From positions 971,001 to 1,035,000 of the forward strand of contig NZ_CP080442.1 in the NCBI RefSeq assembly GCF_019597925.1: a stretch of 64,000 nt of DNA. Direction: 5' to 3'. Below are positions 16,201-23,421 of the stretch, in pieces. Position numbers and translations under genes: made by a program. The notes beneath the pieces are model-generated. The model made no database searches. It was not told the origin of the DNA and saw only the letters and a program-made list of their open reading frames with translations. The stretch comes from [Clostridium] scindens. GTDB taxonomy: Bacteria; Bacillota; Clostridia; Lachnospirales; Lachnospiraceae. How positions within the stretch are numbered: position 1 is the first letter of the stretch; the number at the start of each line of letters is the position of its first letter.

Positions 16201-17687
16201 GAAGCCTGACACTGACCAAAACCGGGGAACAGCCAGTGGAAGTGAAGGGGGATTCCCTGCTTGCAAAGGCAAAGAGACTGGCAGGAAAGATCAAAGATGC
16301 AGTGACCGGAGAGGATACCGATACCGGAGTGTTCCATGATTTTGTCTATGAAGAATCCGGTGTGGAAGGGGCAGCCTTTGAACTGTATGCCAAGGACACC
16401 ATTTATTCCCCGGACGGAGCAAAGGATGAGCAGGGCAATCCGGTCATCCGTTATGAAAAAGACGATCTGGTGGCAACTTTAGTGATCGATACAGAAGGAA
16501 AGGCAGTGGTAAATAATCTTCCATTGGGTTCTTATTATATGAAAGAAACCATAGCAGGCGACCATTTCGTATTGAACCCGGAACAGAAAGAATTTACCCT
16601 GACCGCAGAGGATGATACGCAGGCAGTGGTTTATGAAGGGGTTGCTTATAAAAATGAGCGACAGAAGATTTCCATTTCTGTAGAAAAGAAGGATGCAGCC
16701 ACAGAAGAGAAGCTGGAAGGCGTGATTTTTGGTTTGTATGCCAAAGAAGATATCCTCTCCCAGCAGGGTGAGATTCTTGTAGAAAAGGACACTCTGCTGG
16801 AGAAGAAAGCAACGGATGAAAACGGTCAGCTTACCTTTGACAGCGACCTGTATCATGGAAAATATTATGTAAAAGAGGAAGTGAGAAAACCGGGATATCT
16901 TCCAAATGAAGAAATCTGGGAGATTGATGCCTCTTACACAGACCAGAACCTTGCAGAAATCAAGCTGACAAAAGAAGTGGAAAACCAGCCGACTGAGAGC
17001 CAGTTTACGAAAACCGATGCAACAACCGGGGAAGAACTGGAAGGCGCGAAGCTTCAGATCATCGATAAAGAGGGCAACATCGTAGAAGAGTGGATCAGTA
17101 CAAAAGAACCGCACGTAGTCTATGGATTGCCAGAAGGAACGTATATCCTTTACGAAGAACTGCCGCCTTATGCAGAAGGGTATGTGTCTGCAGAAGATAT
17201 CGAGTTTGAAGTAAAAGAAGATGGCAGTGTGACCAAGGTGGAGATGAAGGATGATTATTCCAAAGTGGAAATTTCCAAGACGGATATTACCACAGGCGAG
17301 GAACTGGAAGGAGCCAAGCTGCAGATCTTAAATAAAGAGGGTGAGATTCTGGAAGAGTGGGTAACGGATGGAAAGCCTCATCTGGTAGAGAAACTTCCGG
17401 TAGGGGAAGAGCTGACTCTGCGTGAGATCACAGCGCCGGAAGGCTATGAGATTGCAGAAGATGTGGAATTCACATTGGAAGATACCATGGAAATCCAGAA
17501 GGTGGAAATGAAAGATGCAAGAACACCGGAAACACCAGGTGTACCGCAGACAGGGGATGACCACTGGAAACCAATCCTGTTGTTTGTTCTTCTGGGAGCA
17601 TCAGCAGCCGGACTCATGGCAACCATGATTTATAAGAAGAAACGTGGAAAGACAGAAAAAGCAGATGAAACGAAAAAAGAAGAATAA
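13296..17687 (+). CDS. Large LPXTG-type surface adhesin with Cna_B/SpaA repeats
   Basis: 1463-residue cell-wall protein. A Sec signal peptide covers residues 1-33 (ending 'VHAA'). A thioester-type (TQXA) domain follows at about 220-325, with 'AYCLESH' (Cys251). About eight Cna_B/SpaA beta-sandwich repeats run from about 480 to 1410, each starting near a 'K.D..T...L.GA.F.LY' motif and able to form Lys-Asn isopeptide bonds. A 'VPQTGD' sorting signal, a membrane helix and a charged tail end it. The usual Gln of the thioester motif is His307 ('YTHIA'), so the thioester may not form. The sortase gene follows, overlapping its 3' end. It probably promotes mating-pair contact or gut adhesion. Confidence 0.9.
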   Translation: MKSRNIKTRLAAFGLALLMGISPLGNLADVHAAEMQNLSEPVTENAKIFETEQTEEVSEVTGQLVTAEDITKDISDKDFMAETCMEGIHYDLEKEDVTLERIEAEDGSAYHPDQAGTYIATYWVVPKDARDSYSVTRKIILTDTEGQAHAEENGGQKQKEDTKSEEDSETPVQEIPDVEVTVSGEDADAQAARELEEKIEDGEVMMLSGAENTFTARETVHLEKGETIYYPSYIGNYLTCWFTVNGKIAYCLESHRSSPPSGDYIAQVLDSNKNLQKVLYYGYGGAGDITGSYLSGKSAEEKYVYTHIAASYAYAGEAGFTGCKYEDLVNAGVIAYIDHLFAMEEPPKGEISLSKTSVKAVRDGKVQKTPDITLSGNHRNYISVHVPKDITIYNKTKGTSAENGALKIYGGDTFYLTAPMLHTGKYSSGELHGSVGETWRTLVLSTGNSNQDIGVFESEKANPVSFTVDWLEMTRIELLKQDADTKNPLDGAVYGIYTDSKCEHLLMEMPVTGEEAKAVSDYFEAAIKTVYVKEIKAPDKYAQSDVIHKVDVKAGKTVTISATDERVKGAVHIQKIDKETQAFLPQGDSSLAGAVYGLYAREDIVHPDGKTGVLFKKDSLIAQGVIKEDGTLDFSELYLGKMYVKEITPPEGYTVDPTEYEVDLAYEGQEVAEVTRDLTVQEQVKKQAFQLIKISEDGDQTETDLVEGAGFKVYLVSSLSKVESGELQPSNGEQFTAEDFRGYDFSKEEGAVTYVDGKAVPVPELITDKKGYALSPELAYGLYVVEESTVPENLKAIDPFLVKVDEDSREPMVWRIFDDRPFEFLLKIVKKDAQTGNPVLKAGTSYKIFDMEKEEYVEQTVFYPKKETISVFKTNEEGYLVTPEELKCSTYRIEEVKAPEGFVRQGYESSLYEGEKVISPLEVTGKGSYKENPKEGVVITVSSDTAHQIDPDTGAVIVEAWQPNDEQVGSLTLTKTGEQPVEVKGDSLLAKAKRLAGKIKDAVTGEDTDTGVFHDFVYEESGVEGAAFELYAKDTIYSPDGAKDEQGNPVIRYEKDDLVATLVIDTEGKAVVNNLPLGSYYMKETIAGDHFVLNPEQKEFTLTAEDDTQAVVYEGVAYKNERQKISISVEKKDAATEEKLEGVIFGLYAKEDILSQQGEILVEKDTLLEKKATDENGQLTFDSDLYHGKYYVKEEVRKPGYLPNEEIWEIDASYTDQNLAEIKLTKEVENQPTESQFTKTDATTGEELEGAKLQIIDKEGNIVEEWISTKEPHVVYGLPEGTYILYEELPPYAEGYVSAEDIEFEVKEDGSVTKVEMKDDYSKVEISKTDITTGEELEGAKLQILNKEGEILEEWVTDGKPHLVEKLPVGEELTLREITAPEGYEIAEDVEFTLEDTMEIQKVEMKDARTPETPGVPQTGDDHWKPILLFVLLGASAAGLMATMIYKKKRGKTEKADETKKEE

Positions 17688-18446
17688 GCTGTGGATGTTG
17701 CAGGCAGCCTTGTGCGGTGTCTGTATCCTCAGTGCAGCTCTGCTTTATCAGGATTATGTGACCGTTCCCCGGAAGAATCGGGAACTGGTGGAGGCGTTAA
17801 AAACCTGCTTCCCGGAGGAACTTCCTCCGGGCGGTGGTTCTCTGGGACAGAAAGAGGAACAGGCTGGAAGAGAAACGGAAGTGTCTGCGGTTGATCTTCG
17901 CTCTCTCCAGAGTCAGTATCCGGATGTTCGGGGCTGGCTTACAATCCCGGAGAGTGGCATCGATTATCCGGTACTGCAGAGCAGCCCGGAAGAACCGGAG
18001 TATTATCTGCGGAGAGATTACCGGGGAAACTACGACATCAATGGAAGTTTGTTCCTCCAGGCAGACTGCATTCTGGGAGAATCGGGGAAGCTGACCATCT
18101 ACGGTCACAACATGAACAGCGGTGCAATGTTCGGGAATCTGGATCAGTACGCCTCCTATGAGTACTGGAAAGCACATCCCAGCGTGTTCTTTCAGACACC
18201 GGAAGGCATGGAGGAGTACCAGATAGCGGCAGTTTTGAAAGCCGATGTGTCCATGTTCGACTTCCAGCAGATTTCCTTTCAGAACCAGCGGGAAGCAGAG
18301 GCATATGTAGAACAGGCAAAAGAATTGGCGCTGTTCGAGACTGGGGTAGATGGTACAGGTTGTGAAAAACTCTGACGCTGGTGACTTGCTCTTATGAGTG
18401 GAAACAAGCCCGGAACATCCTTGTAGCAGTAAAAGCAGGGGCTTAA
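17665..18446 (+). pseudogene. Class B sortase, frameshifted before the catalytic Cys
   Basis: Membrane-anchored sortase. An N-terminal helix (residues 8-25) precedes the family blocks 'VRGWLTIPESGIDYPVLQ', 'YYLRRDYRGNYDINGSLFL' and 'LTIYGHNM' (catalytic His). The frame then stops at 18373-18375. One A missing in the run at 18365-18369 (five A, six expected) would restore 'KTLTLVTCSYEW', containing the catalytic Cys, and run to the stop at 18444-18446. As written the enzyme lacks Cys and Arg and cannot work. It overlaps the adhesin gene and would anchor it. A sequencing error is possible. Confidence 0.8.
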
Positions 18447-18450
18447 AAGG

Positions 18451-18870
18451 GAAAAGTGTTCAACAGTGGGAACTTTCTTCCAGTCTCTGGATATCTACAG
18501 TACTCTTCAGAGTCAGTAATGTCAGGAAGTGTTCAAAACTACCAGAAAAGTGCAGAATGTGAGACGAACTGTAATGGGGAGTGGCACTGCAACACAAAAA
18601 CTGTTCGAAGTTAGGGAAGATGCAACGAATTATGGCGGCTTGTGTAGTCCTGTAGTGTTGGAAAAGTGTTCAACAGTGGGTGCTTTTCCAGCTCTTTGGT
18701 GGCTTTCTGGAACTGAAGCTGCCGGGAAGTGTTTGAAAGTACCCCAAAAGTGCAGAATGTGAGACACGACTGCATAAAAAAGACAGTACCATCATATACA
18801 AAAGTGTTCGAGGATATAGGATGTGCAACGAAATGTGGTGTGATGTAGTGTTAGAAAGTGTTCAAAGACT
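18451..18870. repeat. Iteron-like array, about 2.3 tandem units of 190-210 bp
   Basis: Non-coding. GTGTTC-type motifs occur at 18456, 18529, 18601 (CTGTTC), 18666, 18729 (GTGTTT), 18804 and 18858, spaced 54-75 bases. The first and fourth share an exact 17-base context (GAAAAGTGTTCAACAGT). Other blocks also recur: AAAAGTGCAGAATGTGAGAC (about 18546 and 18750), a 'GCAACGAA' block and a 'GTAGTGTT' block. Tandem iterons suggest a binding array for a partition or replication protein, or a repeated RNA. No protein is encoded. Confidence 0.7.
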
Positions 18871-19003
18871 GGGACTTTTGCAACTATCTGGATGTATCTG
18901 CCATCTATTGGAAGAGTATTTTTGAGAAGCATTTAAAAGAAAATCTCTGTTCAATTGCCTGAAAAAGCGTTACAATCATTCCATAAAGACAGGGAGGTGT
19001 TCC

Positions 19004-19222
19004 ATGGATCAGAAAGAACAAACAAAGTGCATGGGTTCAGACGGAATGCAGAAAATGAACGGCGTTATCAATGCCGATCTCATGACTGTGGAAGAGATTC
19101 ATCAGAAACTTTTGCAGAATTTCGCCGGAGGCATGGAAAAAATAAATGTGAAAGGAGGAAGAAGATGCAGGTTGTCATCGAGATACCAAAAGAAGTATTG
19201 TATGATACAAAGCAAACGATAG
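19004..19222 (+). CDS. Small hypothetical protein, antitoxin-sized
   Basis: 72-residue frame with an AGGGAGGTG ribosome site before its ATG. The first 50 residues are acidic and helical; the last part overlaps the next gene in another phase and is unusually basic. It may work with the following small gene. I do not recognise a family. Confidence 0.4.
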   Translation: MDQKEQTKCMGSDGMQKMNGVINADLMTVEEIHQKLLQNFAGGMEKINVKGGRRCRLSSRYQKKYCMIQSKR

Positions 19223-19365
19223 AACAAGCAACAGACTTTGCAAAAAGAGCAACTGCATTGGGATTTTATAAGCAATATGGGGTATCGGTGGAATTGTGTT
19301 CTCAGATTGCTGGCATAACAGAGAAAAAATTTATATCAGAAGCAAAACGTAGTTTTATAGGATAG
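19165..19365 (+). CDS. Small UPF0175/VapB-like protein
   Basis: 66-residue protein with a strong AAAGGAGG site. The pattern 'QVVIEIPKEVLYDTKQTIEQ' followed by 'AIGFYKQYGVS'-type text ('ALGFYKQYGVSVELCSQIAG') resembles UPF0175-type antitoxins: an N-terminal strand, then a helix-turn-helix with 'GVSVELCSQIAGITEKKF'. A PemK/MazF-type toxin lies 270 bases downstream, separated by a small-RNA-like transcript. The pairing is therefore possible but not tight. Confidence 0.55.
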   Translation: MQVVIEIPKEVLYDTKQTIEQATDFAKRATALGFYKQYGVSVELCSQIAGITEKKFISEAKRSFIG

Positions 19366-19409
19366 CAAAAACCAGATGCGTAGAATGTGAAATACAAGAT
19401 CTTTTGTGC

Positions 19410-19438
19410 TTGACAAGTGTGTCAGAAGCGGTTACACT
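19410..19438 (+). promoter_or_regulatory. SigmaA promoter of a short transcript
   Basis: TTGACA (19410-19415), a 17-base spacer and TACACT (19433-19438). The transcript would reach the terminator at 19487-19507 after about 60 bases. Confidence 0.65.
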
Positions 19439-19444
19439 ATGCCT

Positions 19445-19507
19445 AGTGATCGCACTACAGAAACTTGTGAAGCCTGTAGTCCGGAGAGACTCCTACGGGG
19501 GTCTTTT
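19445..19507 (+). ncRNA. Candidate small structured RNA between antitoxin and toxin genes
   Basis: Predicted about 60-nt RNA. A 7-bp hairpin (ACTACAG 19454-19460 with CTGTAGT 19474-19480) is followed by a 7-bp terminator stem (19487-19493 with 19498-19504) and T4. There is no open frame. It lies between the UPF0175-like gene and the PemK/MazF gene, so it could control the toxin or simply end upstream transcription. Confidence 0.45.
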
Positions 19508-19575
19508 CGTTATTATAGGACAGATAAGAAATGGTTTTGAGTGGTGTAAGACTTATTGAAAAGCCTAAAAAGTAG

Positions 19576-19604
19576 TTGAAGATACACACTGGGTGAATTA
19601 TAAT
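19576..19604 (+). promoter_or_regulatory. Promoter of the PemK/MazF toxin gene
   Basis: TTGAAG (19576-19581), 17 bases and a perfect TATAAT (19599-19604), 32 bases before the chosen start codon. Confidence 0.7.
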
Positions 19605-19635
19605 GAATTTTATCATATATGAGTAGGTGATGCGA

Positions 19636-20157
19636 ATGAATCAGGAAGCACAGGAATATTATAATATTGCCAGTTGGACAAAAGATAAAGTAAATTACAA
19701 TCGGATATCAAAATTTAATACGAATAAACATAGACAGGTTTTACATGGACAAATATGGTTTTGTGATTTGGGATACAACATAGGAACGGAGAAAAATAAA
19801 ATGCGTCCGGTACTGGTGATGTCCAATAATAAAATCAATAATTCTGAAAAAGTGGTAGTTGTTTGTATTACCGATGCAAAAGGAAAAGTAAACGCAAGAT
19901 GTTTGCCGATTCAGGATTCATGGTTTTTGTTATATTCTGATACAGAAGATGAAGAAAAGCAAGTGATTCCGGGAAGAACGATACCAGCGTCTATGCATAC
20001 TTATGAATTTTTGGATAAAGACAGTATGATTCAGTGTGAGGAGATACGTGCAGTTAGTAAGGCAAGGCTGGATGCAAATCGAGGATGTATTGGTACTTTA
20101 ACACCGGAAGATTTTGATCTTGTAAAAGGAAAATTCAAAAGAGCATACAATCTGTAA
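19636..20157 (+). CDS. PemK/MazF-type mRNA interferase
   Basis: 173-residue toxin of the PemK/MazF fold with an extra N-terminal helix. Core motifs: 'GQIWFCDLGYNIGTEKNKMRPVLVMSNN' (beta1-beta2 with the conserved R-P-V) and 'VVVVCITDAKGK', then 'CEEIRAVSKARL', the usual ending with conserved Arg. Such enzymes cleave mRNA at short motifs. The start was chosen at the ATG with a GAGTAGG site 8 bases upstream. Its own promoter is close by. No classic MazE precedes it directly. Confidence 0.85.
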   Translation: MNQEAQEYYNIASWTKDKVNYNRISKFNTNKHRQVLHGQIWFCDLGYNIGTEKNKMRPVLVMSNNKINNSEKVVVVCITDAKGKVNARCLPIQDSWFLLYSDTEDEEKQVIPGRTIPASMHTYEFLDKDSMIQCEEIRAVSKARLDANRGCIGTLTPEDFDLVKGKFKRAYNL

Positions 20158-20178
20158 AATGTGACTGCTAAAAATTTG

Positions 20179-20207
20179 TTGACAAAGAGAAGGTAGTTGC
20201 ATATAAT
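20179..20207 (+). promoter_or_regulatory. Consensus sigmaA promoter of the RNA before metK
   Basis: TTGACA (20179-20184), 17-base spacer, TATAAT (20202-20207): both hexamers match the consensus perfectly. It is the strongest promoter by sequence in the backbone. Confidence 0.85.
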
Positions 20208-20213
20208 AAAGAA

Positions 20214-20348
20214 GAACAGAGATACTATGATTAAGTCCCACACTTGAGCAATCAAGATACAGTGGGTACTTTATAAATGTTTAAACGAAGCCGTAGGACC
20301 GTAAGGTATAGCTTCTGGAGGCTCCCCAGTTTATCTGGGGAGTTTTTC
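20214..20348 (+). ncRNA. Candidate structured small RNA upstream of metK
   Basis: About 135-nt RNA with three ordered stems. Stem 1 (20234-20241 with 20262-20270) encloses a CTTGA/TCAAG hairpin with a GCAA tetraloop. Stem 2 (GAAGC 20287-20291 with GCTTC 20311-20315) encloses ACC/GGT with a GTAA tetraloop. Stem 3 is a perfect 8-bp terminator (20322-20329 with 20335-20342) plus T5. Two GNRA loops, a consensus promoter and a clean terminator argue for a real RNA. It matches no riboswitch class I know. It could be trans-acting or control metK, which starts 112 bases further on. Confidence 0.6.
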
Positions 20349-20393
20349 TTTGGAAAGATTTATGATAATAAAAAATGAAAGTAATAAGAAATC

Positions 20394-20437
20394 AGGCAGG
20401 ATATGTTCCCGTAAAAGGAAGGTATCCTGCCTTTTTT
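20394..20437 (+). terminator. Intrinsic terminator just before metK
   Basis: AGGCAGGATA (20394-20403) pairs perfectly with TATCCTGCCT (20423-20432), then a T run. It ends 22 bases before the metK start. Confidence 0.8.
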
Positions 20438-20459
20438 GCATGAAAGAGAGGACATTCAT

Positions 20460-21620
20460 ATGAGAAAATTTTATACAGCAGAAGCAGTAACTGAAGGACA
20501 CCCGGACAAATTATGTGACCAGATTGCAGATGCAATCTTGGATGTGTGTCTGAAGAATGATGAAAATTCCAGAGTAGCCTGCGAAGTGCTTGCTACAAAA
20601 GGAAATATTATTGTGGCGGGAGAGATTACCAGTGCCTATGAACCGGATGTGTTTGCAGTCGTGCGAAAGGTACTATCTGATGTAGGTTATTCCAGCGAAG
20701 GGGTTACTATGGATACCTTTGTCCATCGACAGAGTCCCGATATCGCAGAAGCGGTCAATGCTTCAAAAGAACGAAGGGGAGGAGTGTCTGACAATCAGAT
20801 AGACTGGTTCCAAGGAGCAGGGGATCAGGGTGTGATGATCGGATATGCTTGTGATGAAACGAAGCAGCTCATGCCCATGCCCGTGGTGTTGGCCAATCGG
20901 ATTGTCAGGGAATTATCTGCCTGTAGACAAAGCTCTTATATTCAGGGAATCTTACCAGATGGGAAAGCACAGGTGACGGTAGAATATGAAAATGGAAAGC
21001 CTGTTCGACTGGACAGTGTAGTAGTGTCTTGTCAGCATAAGGAAGAAAAAGATTTGAAAAAGCTGGAGGCAGAGATCCGAAAGAAGGTGTTGCTGCCGGC
21101 TCTTCGTCCCTTGCCACCGGATGAGGAAACTAAGATTTATATCAATCCATCGGGGCGTTTTGTCTGTGGAGGGCTGGATGCAGATACGGGACTGACCGGA
21201 AGGAAGCTAATGGTAGACAGTTATGGAAGCATGGTTCCCCATGGTGGCGGTGCATTTGCCGGGAAGGATTGTTCAAAAGTAGACCGCTCTGCAGCTTATA
21301 TGGCCAGATATATCGCTAAGAATATCGTAGCTGCGGGGCTTGCCAGCAAGTGTCAGGTGTCTTTGGCTTATGCAATCGGAGTGGCACAGCCAGTTATGGT
21401 GCAGGTGGACACGTTTGGTACGGGAAACGTGTGTGCGGATGACTGTTTGGAGCTGGCAATCCCCCTGGTGTTTGGGCTGACTCCGAAGCAGATCGTGGAT
21501 ACCCTGCGCCTTACCCGTCCTATTTTCCGACAGACAGCTGCCTTCGGGCATTTCGGGAGAAAAGAGTTTCCGTGGGAGCATACCGATAAGGCAGAAGCTC
21601 TTCGCAATGCGGTGATCTGA
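20460..21620 (+). CDS. metK: S-adenosylmethionine synthetase
   Basis: 386-residue methionine adenosyltransferase that makes SAM from methionine and ATP. Family blocks: 'TEGHPDKLCDQIADAILD' (His of the active site), 'GAGDQGVMIGYACDET', 'GPAGRFV'-equivalent 'NPSGRFVCGGLDADTGLTGR', 'GGGAFAGKDCSKVDRSAAY' (P loop) and a C-terminal 'FGHFGRKEFPWE'. Start chosen at the ATG with a GAGAGGA site. It is a full-length extra copy on the ICE. It sits between two DNA methyltransferase genes that need SAM and overlaps the Toprim gene by one base. The amino-acid blocks diverge slightly from housekeeping clostridial MetK. Confidence 0.95.
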   Translation: MRKFYTAEAVTEGHPDKLCDQIADAILDVCLKNDENSRVACEVLATKGNIIVAGEITSAYEPDVFAVVRKVLSDVGYSSEGVTMDTFVHRQSPDIAEAVNASKERRGGVSDNQIDWFQGAGDQGVMIGYACDETKQLMPMPVVLANRIVRELSACRQSSYIQGILPDGKAQVTVEYENGKPVRLDSVVVSCQHKEEKDLKKLEAEIRKKVLLPALRPLPPDEETKIYINPSGRFVCGGLDADTGLTGRKLMVDSYGSMVPHGGGAFAGKDCSKVDRSAAYMARYIAKNIVAAGLASKCQVSLAYAIGVAQPVMVQVDTFGTGNVCADDCLELAIPLVFGLTPKQIVDTLRLTRPIFRQTAAFGHFGRKEFPWEHTDKAEALRNAVI

Positions 21621-22588
21621 TGGCTTGGGTTACCGAAGAAGAATATCGGGCAGCCAAGCAGGTGAGAGCCTATGAGTATCTGCAGACATATCAGCCGGGG
21701 AGACTGAAAAAAACACGGACAAGAAATGAATGGCAGCTTCAGGATCATGACAGTTTCAAAATCAACGAGATTACCAGCAAATGGCATTGGAAGTCCAGGA
21801 ATATTGGCGGAATGTCTGCTCTGCGGTTTTTGATGCAGGTAGATGGCATGGAATATACGGAAGCAGTAAAAATCTTGTGTGAGCAGACGCCTGTGTATGT
21901 TCCCAGAGCAGAACCAGCCCCTAAGAAGAACTTTTCCCTGCCTTTACCCAACGACAGTTTTTACCGGGTGCGGAGATATTTGAACCAAAGGGGAATCCGG
22001 GATGAGGTACTGGATTACTGTGTACAGCTGGGAATCCTTTATGAGAGCGCCCCACACCATAACGCTGTTTTTGTTGGAATGGATGAGCAGGGGCAGGCAA
22101 AGTATGCGTTTTTACGGGGAATCTATGACAACCGGGGAAAGAACTTCCGGATGGAACAGGAAGGCAGTGAAAAACAATACAGCTTTTGTGTTCCACCTCT
22201 TGGGAATAGCTGTCGGGTGGCAGTATATGAAGCCTGTATTGACGCCCTTGCCCATATGACGCTGGAAGATGGACCGACAGATAAGTACCGTCTGTCTCTA
22301 GGGGGCATTGCAGCACCAAAAGAAGGAGAGGAACGGGCAACGAAGAAGATGAAACGTCCAGATGCATTGGAACATTTCCTAAAAGAGCATCCGGAGGTGA
22401 CAGAAATTGAGATCTGCACCGATAACGATTTTGCCGGACGATGGGCGTGTGCGCAGTTAAAAGAGCAGTATGGAGAAAAATATACCGTAGTTTGTAACTT
22501 ACCGCAGATGGAAGGTGCAGACTATGGAGACCTGGCAAAACAGGCAGGGGAAAAACAGAAGAAACAGCAAAAGGAAAGAGGGAGGTGA
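21620..22588 (+). CDS. DUF3991/Toprim-domain protein
   Basis: 322-residue protein. The N-terminal 'WKSRNIGGMSALRFLMQVDG' block resembles the CHC2/DUF3991 domain of plasmid primase-like proteins. The C-terminal half has the Toprim pattern: 'VAVYEACIDALAHMTLE' (Glu) and 'EIEICTDNDFAGRWACAQL' (D-x-D). Proteins of this kind accompany relaxases and may prime or protect transferred single strands. A zinc-binding motif is not evident. ATG overlaps the metK stop (TGATG), so translation is coupled. Confidence 0.8.
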   Translation: MAWVTEEEYRAAKQVRAYEYLQTYQPGRLKKTRTRNEWQLQDHDSFKINEITSKWHWKSRNIGGMSALRFLMQVDGMEYTEAVKILCEQTPVYVPRAEPAPKKNFSLPLPNDSFYRVRRYLNQRGIRDEVLDYCVQLGILYESAPHHNAVFVGMDEQGQAKYAFLRGIYDNRGKNFRMEQEGSEKQYSFCVPPLGNSCRVAVYEACIDALAHMTLEDGPTDKYRLSLGGIAAPKEGEERATKKMKRPDALEHFLKEHPEVTEIEICTDNDFAGRWACAQLKEQYGEKYTVVCNLPQMEGADYGDLAKQAGEKQKKQQKERGR

Positions 22589-22593
22589 GGCAA

Positions 22594-23403
22594 ATGGAAG
22601 ATACGATCAAAATAGAATTATTGACACCGCTGACAGGAACCTTTATTCCAAATGAGATGGAACAAGATTGGGAAGAAGAGGATTACAATGACTTTGAAGA
22701 AGAACAGGTATTTTTTGAAGGAGATGATTTAACGGAGTATGCTTCTGTGATTCAGGAAAAGATTGCAGAATACAACCGTGTCGGACATGACGATGATAAG
22801 ACCGATAATCTGATGGATTATTTTGACGGAAGTGTTGCTATTAAAGAAAAGGTGGTGTCTGCAGTTCCATCGGTGAAAGAATCGGATGGTGTGTTATATG
22901 GCTGTACAACTTTAGAATTGAAGGAGTATCTGGAAACGGAAGAATTATCGGAACTGTGTGAATATCTCACCGGACAGTATAGTGATGGATGGGGAGAAGG
23001 GTTTGAACAGCAGGAAATTCAGGTTGATGGTGGAGAACTTCATGTCCATTTCTGGCAGCCGAGGGACTATCTTTTTGAACAGGTCAAGCCGGAGATACAG
23101 AATAAGCAAGAACCGGAAAAGAAAAAGCCGAAGATGGAGGTCTTAGGAAGAGATGGAAATGTGTTTATTATTTTAGGAGCTGTGGCAGGTTTGTTGATTA
23201 AAGAAGGGATGGATCAGCAGGCGAATGAAATGTATAAACGGGTGATGCAGTCAGGTAATTATTATCAGGCTTTGCATATCATCAGTGAGTATGTGGAAAC
23301 TGAATTGAGTGTATCAGATGAAAAATCGCAGGCAAGAAAATCGCAGCTTTTGGAATGTATTCAGAGCAATAAAAAGAAAAGTAAAAAACAGCCGGAGCGC
23401 TGA
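22594..23403 (+). CDS. Acidic ICE protein of unknown function
   Basis: 269-residue protein; the N-terminal 60 residues are very acidic, as in DNA-mimic or antirestriction proteins. The C-terminal part holds a helical 'DGNVFIILGAVAGLLIKEGM' block and ends with a lysine-rich tail. A GGAGGTGAGG site precedes the ATG. It is coupled to the Toprim gene and followed by a DNA methyltransferase gene 18 bases on. An antirestriction role is only a guess from charge and context. No catalytic motif is visible. Confidence 0.55.
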   Translation: MEDTIKIELLTPLTGTFIPNEMEQDWEEEDYNDFEEEQVFFEGDDLTEYASVIQEKIAEYNRVGHDDDKTDNLMDYFDGSVAIKEKVVSAVPSVKESDGVLYGCTTLELKEYLETEELSELCEYLTGQYSDGWGEGFEQQEIQVDGGELHVHFWQPRDYLFEQVKPEIQNKQEPEKKKPKMEVLGRDGNVFIILGAVAGLLIKEGMDQQANEMYKRVMQSGNYYQALHIISEYVETELSVSDEKSQARKSQLLECIQSNKKKSKKQPER

Positions 23404-23421
23404 TAAGAAAGGATGATGCCT

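Noticed and set aside
18529..18762. 77-codon frame inside the iteron-like array
   Set aside because: It follows the repeated non-coding units, changes reading between units and has no ribosome site.
18451..18870. Possible CRISPR array
   Set aside because: Repeat motifs are only 6-20 bases with long, partly conserved intervals; there are no uniform spacers and no cas genes.
20214..20348. Known SAM riboswitch upstream of metK
   Set aside because: None of the conserved cores of the SAM-I, SAM-II or SAM-III classes is visible; the stems and GNRA loops do not fit them.
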